Source of the DNA: Oasisia sp. SBJ-2009
Lineage: Eukaryota; Annelida; Polychaeta; Sabellida; Siboglinidae
DNA length: 64,000 nucleotides
Direction of reading: 5' to 3'
Assembly (NCBI GenBank): GCA_964017155.1
Contig: OZ024862.1
Location: 43,646,719-43,710,718, forward strand
Positions 1 through 18,200 of this stretch are shown here, in pieces; positions within the stretch are counted from its first letter, which is position 1, and each line of letters starts with the position of its first letter. A model generated the notes under the pieces. That model did not search any database. It was not told where the DNA came from and saw nothing but the letters and a program-made list of their open reading frames with translations. A program made the translations under genes and the position numbers.

Positions 1-1309
1 TATAGTAATGCCCCGGATTGTGGCTATGAATGAATTATGTGGCAAGTTAAGATATCTTAGCTTTAGTCCACAAAATATATTGGAGAAGGATAACTAATTC
101 AAAGTTAGTTTTGCGAACATAGTCGTATGCTGGCAACTCCAGCAACATTCACAGGAATAAATTAGAGAAAACTTAACATTTTCAGAAACAAGATGGTGTT
201 AACGTATGCCGCGGGTCGGGAATTGCAGGAAAATGACAAAACGGTCGAATTTTAATAAACATGATTTTCAGAACGAACGATGTCTTGCGCACGTGTTGCT
301 AACTTTATTTCACTGAATTCGTCCTAAAAGTACCAATAAAAGGATTAACTATGTCGTTACCCAACTAGCTGCTAATGTCGTTATGGCGGCTGGCCTTTAA
401 AATCGACGAAAACGGGCCAACTTTCAGCGCGCTCAAACGTAAACATTGCTCCATGCAACGCGGCCATGTTTGGTATCCTCGTGTTCGAAATGATCCCTTC
501 CGTACGCTACCGAAGTCAAAAATCGGCGACATCCGTACATAAATTAGTTATCGGCGCCGAAAGTGCCGCGAAACTATCCAATCACAAACAGTTTCAGCTG
601 TTGCTTGGCAGCCCGACCTCACGCGAACCATATATGGTGATCGCGGCCACGTAGCTAATTAAAATTGACCTTATGCAACGACGCCAGCCAATCACGGAGC
701 GGCTTCAAGATGAATGACCTGTATGTGTCATGGCGTCGGATCGACGAAAGATCCGTACGGTTTACCAATTTGAAAGAAAGAAACGATATAATAAACGCAA
801 ATAAGCTGAATGCGCGGGAGATAGCATGAACAGCCTGCATAATGCTGTTCAGTCGCGCAACGGACTCGCGGAAGCGGCAGCGAACGGGGAAAGAAATGCC
901 GACGGCGACGTCGGGCTGGCCTTGCTACGCGGCTACGGCCGCCGGCCGCCGACCACCCGGACTGTCACTGACAGCGGCGCTGGCGCTGCCGAAGTTTGTC
1001 GCTCTATCAGTATCAGTCGGAAGTTACATTTATTTATTTATTACAGAAAATAATTTGACTGAATTTGTTTCATTCATATTAATCCAATGTGGAATTAACA
1101 TAAAACGAAAGGTGGTACTGTTGTTGGATTTACTTTTCTAGCATTTTTTTTTCTGATCAAATATGAAAAGTATTTTAGGTAATTAAATTTTTAAACAATT
1201 TATTTAACATTAAATAATTCATTAAACATTAATTGTGACAGAGTATGCTTATCATTTATGATGTGTGCATGAAATTGACCAATTATTTAGTAATAGATGT
1301 TTGTGTGTG

Positions 1310-1374
<65 letters not shown>

Positions 1375-1429
1375 GATATAAATATGTGTATATATATATG
1401 TATAGGCCTTACATATATATATATATATG

Positions 1430-1461
<32 letters not shown>

Positions 1462-2449
1462 TAATATACATATATATCAAATTTTATTTCATAAAAGACA
1501 ACATTACATAATACATATACAATGTATGAGTATGCTTGGCCAGTGATGAATGTATTCACTGCCGCCGCCGCCGCTTGTGTAAACTATAAACAAATTCCAT
1601 ATATATATATACTGAATATGGTTCACACACTTTCGTTATATAGTTACCACATGCTTCTGGTATGAAAAACAGTCATAATGGTGACTTTACACTGGTGTTA
1701 TTAAAAATATTTGATGTTCATTTGGTTTTTTGCCGTTTTCTCAAAACTTACTTTTCGACAATATTGCTATTTTGCGGGAGGTCTCCCGGAAAAAGTACAA
1801 AACCTAGGAGTCTGATTTTTTTACCATGTATTCCCAATGGTGCAGTGAGTGCAATGATGCTTTTTAAACATGATAGCTTTTATATGAAGATTTTTATTGA
1901 TGACTGAAGTTGTTATAATATTTGGAAAAACGAAAAAAATCTTTGCAATTTCTTTTTGATAATAAATATTGTAAGGAGTTGATCAAAAACAGCATCATTG
2001 CACTCTACAACACTTCAGTGGATCATAACAAACAAAAAAGAAAGAAACATATGCATAGTTTTACTGCAAGACCTCCCGCAAAATCATGCGTACCTATTTT
2101 CACAGAAAAGCCGGTTGCCATGGTTACGGTTATGCAAATGAGATGAAATTTTACAATTGGTCATCTTTTCCCACCAGAACCACATCCTGAAAGTTTTAGA
2201 AAGATTGCTGCTCTGGTTGTTGAGATATCATCAAAATCCATTTCCCGACCAGTGTCCTACCTTAATTCAAAGAACATAAATCACTGCACAATGTTTATCT
2301 CACATCAAAGTTTGTTTCTGACTCCGAGTCAACAACTGTATAATTCTATTAGGTTGGAAAAATTATTATGAAGAATTAAAGGTGTACACAAAGCTGTTTA
2401 TCCATGTAATATAGAACACCTAGAACAAGGGAAATTAAGTGAAACCCAC
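1..2449. other. NUP93 intron 6 (partial), with a CpG-rich patch
   Basis: This lies downstream of the last NUP93 exon seen and should be intron of that gene. No further NUP93 exon could be read here on the minus strand. Roughly 250-1010 is much richer in CpG than the surroundings and holds two CCAAT motifs (near 578 and 688), which looks promoter-like. A 75-codon frame at 826-1053 is rich in Ala, Arg and Gly but matches nothing recognised. A TA/TATATG simple repeat occupies about 1312-1480. Positions 1500-2449 show nothing recognisable. Confidence 0.4.
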
Positions 2450-6911
<4,462 letters not shown>

Positions 6912-6930
6912 TCACGCTGCGCCACTCCCG

Positions 6931-9256
6931 CTGTAAACATGCACAGAATGCCATAAATTACACAAATGTAATCTGTTATTTGTCATAGTTGTGTTGCTAC
7001 AATGAGAAAATGGAATAGATCAAACCAGTACACTTATATTTTCAGGCGGGTTTAGGCAACTTGAGGAGTAAACACCCGGGCTGGTTTGGCCGACTTGAGG
7101 TCTAAGAGGTTTAAAGGTAGTACCTCTCCCTTGAACCTGATATAAATTTCTATCAAAACTTGAAATGGACATGCCTCTCAACCGGAACTAAAGGCATCCT
7201 ACAGTACAGACTACACTACAGCCTATTCAGTCTCAGGCTACTGTCAGAAACGTGGGTCTCCATGAAACGTATGCATTGTTTAACCCAGAACAATATCTAC
7301 TCAGTAGATCCTAGTAATTTAGGCCAGTTCAGTAAAATCTTTCCAAAATAATAAGGACAAATAATAACAGTAACATTTGCTACCCTCTTGCTAACGCATG
7401 GGAAATCCAACGCACGTTACCCAACGTCGATCAACAATTGATCAATTATCGCCCACCGGTAAGGCTCCCCGATGCAAAACTATTGTTAATTGCAGTATTT
7501 TTTTTTAATGAAGTGCAGCACAAGCAACTCACAATATTTAGTATGTGAACACGTTACTTGAATATATCACTGGTGGCGACAATCATTAATTTGAAATACA
7601 AATAAATACTTTCGCTATAAACCGCCAAAACGGATATAACTATTGCGCATGTCAGCGTGGTTATAACTAAAACGTAAATTGTTGCAGTTACACAAATTCT
7701 GTCGAATTTAATAACAATAGCTTAAATTATTATATGTGTTTAATGTATGGTGATATACACTATATTATGTTGTATCACGAGTAATGTAACTCTACAATAG
7801 TTTGCAATAATTTCATTATAATTTTGCAAGTGGTCCGTTTCCGTAACCCAAATCAAAAGAAAATGGCGCAAAATATAAAAAATTATTCGGAGAAGATGGG
7901 CAACGCTATTATAGAGTCTGTAGTACAGAGTAGAGCATAACATTACTTGTTCTGTTGTTGTAAATGTTATGTCATAAACCTCTACACATTACATGGCAAG
8001 AGTGGACTATTTGTGTACTTCCTTTCGGAATTCAGGGGCAATAAATGAAGTCCTAAATGAATAACTAACTTGTTCAACTTGTGTATCAACAAGGAACGTA
8101 TAGCCGTGGTCGTGGGCGTGGCGTAGACCCGTAGTGTAGTCGTAGGTTTGTACAATCCCCTGCACTCGATCTATCATCTAGTACCTAGTTAGAACCATCC
8201 TCGCGCGCCTGGAGGTCGCTTTGGCTGGGTAATTCAGTATCAGCCTACAGTACCCTTGGCACATCCCTTTGCAAAACTGCTCTTTTAACTTCGGCCACTG
8301 GCACTGCCACTGGCAATGAAAACGCTCACGAGGAGTGTGGTCGATTGTGATAATTTCAGGCAAACATTCAGCCACACACTGCTCGTGTTAATGTTACGTG
8401 CAATGTTTAGGATGCGAATAGGTGATAGGACATTATATTTTGGGATATCCACCAGTTGTGTGTCTGTTTACAAATGGGGGGGGGGGGGGTATATCATCAA
8501 TTTGTGCTGTCCCCATGCCTGATGCAGTAGAGACTGGCAAAGTCAACTGCTTTATAATTTTATAGTTTGACTCCGCTCACTTCCACGCTTTGTGGATATG
8601 ATCAGTCAGGGGTACTGTAGTGTAGAGAAATGAATGATGTCCTGGCTTGCGAGAATGGTTAGAGCAGACCTGCCAGTTGAGAAATGCTGAGTTAGACGGT
8701 TATAAGTGTTACCGCAAAAAAACAGTGCTTACTACTAGGGCTAGGCACCGTCCTTGACCTAGCTGTGGCTTGGTAAATGGATAAACCAGTAATTTAGTCC
8801 AGTCTGTCCTCTGTGTGCTTGTAATAAGTGGTTGATGGTCTCCATGAAATTTAGGGGGGTATATGCAATTCATGTAAACTTATTTATGTTTACCAATATT
8901 TAAAAAAATGCTATACATCATTTGAAAAGTAATGCATCTAATTAACTGTTTAGTGGTATGTAAGATGTGTAATGTGAATATTAAGGTTAATGACCCAGGT
9001 TGGACACATGGCCCCAATAAGACCCAACAGATCATTGGCATGCATGCCACTCTAACAACTGTAGAGGTAGTCAACAGACTATTATTGTATAGATCATTGA
9101 TATTTTATATCAGATCAATTATATAATTTTGACAGTGGTTGTGACCCTTGTGTGGACAAAAGTTGAATAACACTGGTTAATCATCAGCAATCCCTTGTAA
9201 AGCGTTAGAAGTGTTTGCTTGTTCCTAAGTAAATGTATTTTATCTGGACATTGCAG
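6931..9256. other. Divergent intergenic region NUP93 / TPP1-like gene
   Basis: The translated parts of NUP93 (minus) and the TPP1-like gene (plus) start about 2.3 kb apart and point away from each other. Both first coding exons begin at a splice acceptor, so their untranslated first exons and promoters should lie in this interval. Candidate promoter stretches are 7380-7700 and 8090-8360, which have more CpG than the surroundings. No TATA box could be assigned. A dispersed repeat covers 8336-8664. Confidence 0.4.
8336..8664 (+). repeat. Interspersed repeat family B, copy 1
   Basis: A diverged copy in the same orientation lies at 60414-60678. Shared blocks in order are TCAGCCACAC near the start, GTTACATGCAATATTTAGGA-like, CCACTAGTTGTGT-like, a GACGCAGTAGCGACTGG-like block, TTTTATAGTT, GATGATCAGCCAGG-like and a final TTGTAAGAATG-like block. 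A run of 13 G interrupts this copy near 8477. No coding capacity or terminal repeats were seen, so the class is unknown. Confidence 0.6.
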
Positions 9257-9265
9257 ACTACAGTG

Positions 9266-12200
9266 ATGTCTGCTTGGCGTCTCAAACGGAGACAAACTAC
9301 TGGAGAAGACCAGTTCTGGCTGGTCAACCTGCTTGTGGCTGGTGATCTTGAGGAGCAAACAACACTACGTCCCGTTCACCTCAACAAGGTATCTAGATGA
9401 TAATTACTTAAGAAATTACTAACATTATCTAATCTGCTTTGTCAGTAAGTTATTGTAGTCATTGTCATGGCTTGCAAAAACATGAGCACTAGATGCTGAA
9501 CAATGTATATTTAAATAGTGAAAGTATTGCCAATATAAACATAACTAGCATGAAAGAAAAGACAAAGAACAAGACGATGGTGACCATGTTATGATAGCCT
9601 ACCTCACCACTGACGACAGGGATGCCAAGATGAGAACAACAAACAGCATGGCATCTCAATAAAGTTTATTCTGTGGCTTGTGCTAAGTTGTAAAGGCAGG
9701 ATTCACACTCATGAAAAAGGAAGTAGGTTACTTATATTATAGCCAATTTCCTATCGTGATATGTACTCACTGCACTGTGCACTTGTACAATAGATATGAG
9801 TTTTAATCTATTTTATTACACAGTCATAGTTCATTGACTTTATTCACACATCACATTATGTTACAGGACTTTGGAGAAGCAAATGATGAAAGCATTACAT
9901 GTTTCGTGGACGATGGTCAAGTGTACATAAATGCAGTTATCCAGGCTTCAGCTGTTAAAGACTTTCAACGCAGGTATGTTTCAAGCTGACATTTAGCAAC
10001 AGCTGCTACACTGTACATAATGATAAAAGTAATCCCTTTCCTTGATTACTAACAGAAGTTATATTTTGGTAAATTTAATTAAAAGCAATCATGCATATTT
10101 TGTGAAAACACTCTCTTGATGACAAATTAATACTATTACAATCAGAGATTTTGCAGAACGTGTAATTATTGAATAAAGGTAAAACATTATGCTTTAATTG
10201 TATGCTTAAAAAATATTGTCGTCAGATGTTTTATATAAGACATCTCGATGGTAGTTTCTCATGTTGAAGATGCAAGGAGAAAAGAAAATAATCCAGGTTG
10301 AATACATTCACAAGCAGTCCAGTACATGCGAGTTCAGTCGTTATGTTTTTGTGACATTGGTTTTGTAGGTGTTCTGGGTTTGCGCATTCACAGCAAGACA
10401 CCTTCCCGACACACGTCTACTTGAAGAAGTACAGAGTAATGCATACATTGCATAATGACCAGGTACATTATAGCAAACATTTGTGGGCAATCTAGTGTGT
10501 GTTCAGTTATTCTGTAAACACAAATTATGTCAAAAAGAGTTGTCATTCACTGCCAGTGAGTGACTGGTTACACTGATGTGTGTGTAAGTCGTGTGTGTAC
10601 CCGGTAAGTAATTGTTGTTTTCACTGAATCTTCCGTTTATTATAATGAATTCAGTATGTTGAATGCTGTGCCACCAACCACTGACAACCAGAAAGGTGTC
10701 TTGTATGTGCTTAGTTTCAACAAAGGTGTAACGTGTTTCTGTGAAACACATTACATGACATGTATGTAAGAAGAAAAATACTGAAACAGTTAAGTTAAAT
10801 ATATTTTAAATTGTAGGTTACAAATGCTGTTCAAAGTCTTTTCTGGTGCATTTTGTAGGATTTGTGTGAATTCTGGCTGCAAGTTAATGAGTTTGTCACA
10901 TGGAATCAAGAGACCAGAGTTAATGAGTTCCACCAGAATGACCTTCTCACTGACTGGTAATCACAGATAGTTTGTTTAGTATTGGCATGAACAAAGCATG
11001 TTAAGAACATTCTCAAGACACATCTTTTTTTCACTTATTATTATTTTGACAATCAACAATCGTAATTAATTAGTCAACTATTCATCCAGTTATTTTAATT
11101 AATTTATTATTTTAATTACACATCTTTACTATTTTATTTATTTATCACATTTATACTACAGCTGTATATTTATTTATTTATTATTACAATTTTTTTTAAT
11201 ACACTGTATAGTTGTGTGCTAATTTATATTGATTATATAAGGGAACATGTTTGTCTTTATTATAATATACATATCTTATCAAAGTAGTATTGTATTAGCG
11301 TTTTATTTATTTATTTATTTATTATTACCATTATTTTAACTAAATTAGGAAGAATCATCAAAGCACCCCAGAACAATTATTTGTATGGGGTGCTATGTAA
11401 GAAATCAATTATTATTATTCCTGTGTTGTAAGTTGTCAACAAATCCCCATATATCATGAACCTGTAACAAAAGAAGGTATTCAAGTTTAGACAAGAAACA
11501 TTTATATTGCATTAGCCTGACAGTGATTGTCGCCCTCTCTCGTATCTCTCTTGTCAGGGATGAGGTTAATCTGCTTTTTATTCCTATTCTTTTTCCTCAC
11601 TTTTTGGATGTCTTACGCAATTTAGCTGCATTTTCTCATGTGACGTCTGCTCCAAGATTCACATTTTCAAATGACCTACTGGGAGTACTCCACCCTACTC
11701 CCATTCCATTGGAACTGGGTGTAGGAGGAGGGATTAGGCCCTAAATCTTTGTGTATTATTAAGGAAAGGGGTAGCAATTTTTGTGTGTGATTGTTTTTGT
11801 TGGGGGGCTGATTTGTTCCACAATATTTGTGGAAAGAGTTTTCAAATTGAGGCGAGCCATGTTGAGTTTTCACATTGCTCGCATATTTGCTATCAGTAAA
11901 TTTGAAAATTATTTCCTTTCTTTTAAAGTCCTGTGAAAACTAATACTTTCTGATACTATCCAGTACTCTGTACTAATAGTTCACTTCTGTTACTTTTAAA
12001 TATTAATTGTGTTCTCTAGCTTTATATTTCTTAAGTGGGATAAATACTTGTGTTTATTTTTACTGGTTAAATATTTAAAGGTAACTGCATTGGCTTTTTT
12101 GGCTATTATGCACCCGTTTGTTTTTGGTAGAATTTTTAAAGAAAACATTGCTAGTTCTTCACGAGATGGTTGATAACTGTATACTAAATATACCGTACTA

Positions 12201-15200
12201 CATATTGATCCTGACAAGTTAATTGTTTTATATAATAGTATTTTTTGAAGGAACTCTCCTTGTCCTATATGACTCCTATGATCACATATTTTAGTTATTA
12301 ATTTATTGATTTTCTAAATTATAAAAAAAAATTATTCTAATAATTGTATTACTTTTAAATTTACCTTAATTATTTATATTTACGTACAGCGTAATCATCT
12401 TAATATTTTAGAAACTGTCATATATCTGAATTACTTAGCATAGTCTTTCATGTTTTAATGTAATATATAAATGTTTACCATGATATACATTTTTTTAAAC
12501 TTCTATTATGATTCCATGATATGGTGCTCTGGAAATGCTAGCAATAATAAAATAAAAATATTAAAAGCCACTGAAAAAATTCTAGTTTAATTTTTTTATA
12601 TTTTGTAACCAACTGCAGTCGCGGAGCAACAAGACAAATGGAATGCATTGAATTGCTGCGTTGTGTTTCAGTATGACAATAAGGGAGGTGAAAGAAAGTT
12701 CCACACTCCTCTGGACTAATGCGCAACAAGCCACGTAAGTGTGTTAACACACGTGTTAGCTTAATAATAATAATACATTTTATTTAATATAGTGCCACAT
12801 CCAATTTCAAATTGTTCATTCTTTACATACATTAAAATCCTAAAATACAAATACACACCAGAAGAAAAGTACATAACTATACTTGTGACATATAAACAAT
12901 TAAAAAAATATAAATATAATAACACAAATTATTTAAGCTGAATAAATGTATACATGTATAATAAATAGGTTAAATAAAATATTGATAAAAGTACACCAAT
13001 ATTAAACTAAGCCGCAAGAACAGTCAGAAGAAATGTATGTGTCTTTAGACTAAACAGGCTGACATCTTAATGTTATTAGGTAGAGCGTTCCATAAGGTCG
13101 CTGCTGCGACCACAAATGAGTTATCTCCAGCTTTCACGTGTGTCCGCACAACCGTTAATAGTTATAAGCTTATACATACATGTGTTATCTAACGAAGTGT
13201 GATACGTGTCTCAACAAGTCAGCCCAGATTTGGTATATTTCCTAATGTTAGTTTGACCAGTATATCCCATCCCATATACAACACGTGTGTTCTATAATGG
13301 GAAATACGGGTTAATTATATTATCTTTAAAATGGTGTGACTGCGATATCTATTGGGTAAAGATGTATTGTCATATGTATGTGACAAACATTAATTTAATA
13401 TTCTGGACAATTATAGAGTGAAATATTAACATTTGTGTTGGTGTCAACTATCAACTGCATCCTGATCTGGGCTGGCTGAGTGGAGTGGAAGTAGATAATT
13501 CCATCTTGACTTAGACCGCTAACAACCAGTCCTGAAGCTGTGGTGTTTCTGGTCATCTCATATGAATAACCAAATAATATGTCAATTAAGTGATTATGGT
13601 GAAGAAATTAAACAATGACTACTATGATGATGATTCAGCAAAAAAATTTGTTAATAATTACAAACTCAAAATATAGTCCAATGGACGTCAGGACATCTTT
13701 GCCCGTGTTTTCCTTGAATTGTTCCCTGTCCCCTAAAGTGCCCCCAGGAACAAACCCATGGCTACAGACCAGCAGGCATTTCATATACTCCCACAGACAG
13801 AGCATATGAAACATTTTTAAATTGATGCCACAGCTGCTATGGAACTACTAGTTTAGTACTCCTTGCCAAAATGTCCAGTTAATATAACGTATTTGTGCAG
13901 GTATTTGTTTGCCAAAAGTAATGCAGATATGTCGGTGTTTCTTGAGCAGTTCTTCTCATCACATGTGGACTAAGCAAATGTGTCATCGTTTGACTGTAGA
14001 CAAGTCGGCCTTGACCACACATTGCACTCAATGACCCTTGGCTTCACCCAGCTGGCGAGTGAGAAGAGCTGTACACAGAGACACGGCCCCCTGACCCGAC
14101 TCCCGCGAGCTGACGGTAACGACTCACAAGTCACAACTCACTTCTAGGATGTGCTCGTCTGAAATACACAGAGTCTAGTCAACTAGAATAAGGATTGTTG
14201 AACCAGAGTAAGATTCTAGAAAGTGTGTGGAAAAGATAAGATAAGATAGCTTTATGGCCATGTGTTTACATTGTAGTTACAATAAAACATTGGAATGCAT
14301 AATGATATTGGTCGTCGTAACACATACATATTAAGAATTTAGGATTCACATAATGCATCCTAGAACTAGCTTAGTCGTGGCAGTGGCAACTAAGACATGC
14401 ATGCATGTTTTGAATTTTATTAAAATAAAAGTTTTGAAAATAAACTAAATAATATTCTAGTGCATTGTCTAAGACATTAAATTATTGAATTTTTATGTCG
14501 TTTAGTGATTTCAAAGACACGTGCCTCCACAAACTACACAATTATGACTTGAATAATGACTTGAATAATGGATATTGTCAATGCCACTACACCAGTTGTA
14601 GTGTTACACATCACATGGCCACCGTATTCTAGTTTTTTCGTAGTCAATTAACGGTAATCAGATTATTATTTTCAGCAAGTAGTTGCAATAATGGCTTATT
14701 TGCCTTAAACTGAAAAATATGCTTTGTTTATAATTGCAGGAACCAGCCCAGATCTGAAAACATATCTAGTTAAATCATTTCGGACAGAGACCATTGATTT
14801 CCTGATGAGTGATGAAGACAAGCGACAACTCTCATTGATTGAAGGTGTGCTAGGATGTTGCTAATGGTTTATACACAATAAGACAAAGAATTATTTACAA
14901 AACTCCTAGAACTAGCTTAGTCATGGCAATGGCATTGGCAGCTAAGACATGCATGCTTGTTTTGAATTTTATTAAAATAAAAGTTTTGAAAATAAACTAA
15001 ATCATTTTCTAATGCATTGTCTAAATTATTAAATTATTGAATTTATATGTCTTTTAGTGATATTTCAAAGACACATGCCTCCACAAACTAAACAATTATG
15101 AGTCAACGTGATTTGAGTAATGGATATTGTCAATGCCGCTAGCCCACTACACAAGTTGTAATGCAGTGCCACACATCACATGGCGACTGTATTGTACAGT

Positions 15201-18200
15201 TTCTTCGTTGTCAATTAACGATAATCAGATTTTTTCAGCAAGTAGTTACAATGATGGCTTGTTTGCCATAAACTGAAAAATATGCCTTGTTTGTAATTGC
15301 AGGAACCAGCCCAGACCTGAGAGCATATCTAGTTAAATCATTTCGGACAGAGACCATTGATTTCCTGATGAGTGATGAAGACAAGCGACAACTCTCATTG
15401 ATTGAAGGTGTGCTAGGATGTTGCTGATACACAATAAGACAAAGAATTATTTACAAAACATGCCTGTCCACCAACTCCTTGTCAATTACTTTCATACTGA
15501 TATACATTTTAGAAGCTTGATGTACACATACTGGAGATCCGTATTGTACACGTAATGTTGTATTGTACTTTTTACCCAATTGTTTAATAATTATTTTAAT
15601 CACTTATTCAATTTTATTTCATGACCTATTTATTTATTTTCATTACCCACTTATTTAATAAGATATTAATATGATAATATTGATATCTTCTGACAGAAAT
15701 ATAGTAGAAGGATGATTTTGGTGTCTGTTATGGGGTTTTCAGGTATGCCTGGGTGGAGTGTAAAATGTCTTAAACTGTTTAATTACTGAAATCTAAGATG
15801 GCCACCACCCAAAAATGTCTGCCAGTGTCTTCTTACACAGACCTTCACAAATCACAGAAACAAGTTTGTTCAGTAATAGTGTTACTATGGTGACACATTT
15901 GTGCAATGTTTGTCTTCAGTTTTGTTGAAATCAGACAAACTATTACATTATTATTAACCGGATCTGGTGAGATTTATAGGGCCATAAGAACCACCCGGGT
16001 GACATTTGTGGCTGTTTTGTTTGTCTAGATCTAGAACTTGTCTGGATGTGGTTGTAGCATGCAGTTGGAAGTTACGGACACAAGTGTGTCACTGCTGTCA
16101 TTTGACCCACACTGTGCCTTCTGGGGTAACCTTGGAGTGTGATGTTTGTTGCAGAATGGCAGGCGGACTATCGGCCACCGGTCACTCCTTGTGACAGTCT
16201 CACTTCAGGCTGTGGACGCGGGGACATGGATGAAGAACACGGGGGAAGTACTCCCGGCCAGAGCCTTGGTGGAGAACAGATTGTGTCCGATACTCACACC
16301 AGTAGACCAATGACTGTCCCCAGTCAGAACCAGCAAGAGACAAGCAAAAACATTGATGAGTCTAGCGTTGTCATGACAACTTCTGCCAGTGATGTCAGAG
16401 GTGACAGGCGTGTGACGTTCCACACTGTTGGTGTCCAGGTGCACGCCTCACAGGACGTAGAGCCACTAGAGAGAGCCAACCACCGAACCAACATGGTTGA
16501 TGCTGGGATACAGGTTGGAGGGACCTTGGGAGACAGGCCCTCAAGTACGACTGATGACTTGAGAGACAGGCCCTCAAGTAGGACTGGTGACTTGGGAGAC
16601 AGGCCCTCAAGTAGGACTGGTGACTTGGGAGATAGGCCCTCAAGTAGGACTGATGACTTGGGAGACAGGCCCTCAAGTAGGACTGATGACTTGGGAGACA
16701 GGCCCTCAAGTAGGACTGATGACTTGGGAGACAGGCCCTCAAGTAGGACTGGTGACTTGGGAGACAGGCCCTCAAGTAGGACTGATGACTTGAGAGACAG
16801 GCCCTCAAGTAGGACTGGTGACTCCTCAGATAGGCTCACAAGTAGAACTGGTGACTTGGGAGACAGGCCCTCAAGTAGGACTGATGACTTGAGAGACAGG
16901 CCCTCAAGTAGGACTGGTGACTCCTCAGATAGGCTCACAACTAGAACTGGTGACTTGGGAGACAGGCCATCAAGTAGGACTGGTGACTTGGGAGACAGGC
17001 CCTCAAGTAGGACTGATGACTTGAGAGACAGGCCCTCAAGTAGGACTGATGACTTGGGAGACAGGCCCCCAAGTAGGACTGATGACTTGGGAGACAGGCC
17101 CTCGAGTAGGACTGATGACTTGGGAAACAGGCCCTCAAGTAGGACTGATGACTTGGGAGACAGGCCCTCAAGTAGGACTGGTGACTTGGGAGACAGGCGT
17201 TCAAATGGGACTGGTGACTTGGGAGACAGGCCTTCAAATGGGACTGGTGACTTGGGAGACAGGTCTTTAAATGGGACTGGTGACTTGGGAGACAGGCCTT
17301 CAAATGGGACTGATGACTTGGGAGACAGGTTTTTAAATGGGACTGGTGACTTGGGAGACAGGCCTTTAAATGGGACTGGTGACTTGGGAGACAGGTCTTT
17401 AAATGGGACTGATGACTTGGGAGTTAGGCCCTCAAATAGGACTGGTGACTCGGCAGACAGGCCCTCAAATAGGACTGGTGATTTGGCGGAGCAGGACACG
17501 GACATGGATCTAGAGGATGCCCAGGTGGGTTGATGGATGGCTCCAGGTGGGTTGATGGATGGCTCCAGGTGGGTTGATGGATGGCTCCAGGTGGGTTGAT
17601 GGATGACTCCAGGTGGGTTGATGGATGGCTCCAGGTGGGTTGATGGATGGCTCCAGGTGGGTTGATGGATGGCTCCAGGTGGGTTGATGGATGGCTGCAG
17701 GTGGGTTGATGGATGGCTCCAGCAACATTGTTTACATAAGCCGACACCTGTAGTACTTTTAGGGCTGAAGGTCCAGCGGATTTATAGCATTACATCTGTA
17801 CTCTGTCTGTTAGCTGCCATATCTCCTAAACCATTCAGGAATTATTTTTGCAGTGTACTGCCAATATGCACGAGATATCTAACTTTCTCTGAATAACTCT
17901 AGAGGCCCAAAAAGATGGTCAGTGATCCCAAAACTGGTCAATTATTTTTTCTTAAAATAAAACACTAGAATTTGTTTTCTAATTTTGCATAGGACTATTT
18001 TAGGATAGTGTAGTATTTTATTAAATCTGTAAGAGCACTTCAAAGCTTCCCCAAAACCTAAATGTTTCCATATTGCCTGTTTCTGTCTGAACTACCTAGC
18101 ACTGCTAGCAGAGAGGTAGATTGATTTGTGTAATCTCCCATCCTTATTCCTCCTTAGAGCCTATGCTCCCAGAACCCTACTGTTGGAGGACACTGCGACT

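Larger units (their letters stand above)
14359..15450 (+). repeat. Tandem duplication of about 547 bp carrying an exon
   Basis: Two adjacent copies, about 14359-14905 and 14906-15450, both start CCTAGAACTAGCTTAGTC and both include the 105-nt exon with its flanking introns. Intron identity is lower than exon identity, with small indels such as ATGGTTT only in the first copy, so the event is not brand new. Confidence 0.9.

Noticed and set aside
16324..17505. 393-codon minus-strand frame across the TPP1-like exon 8
   Set aside because: Shadow of the 33-bp coding repeat; the plus strand has matching splice sites and phases.
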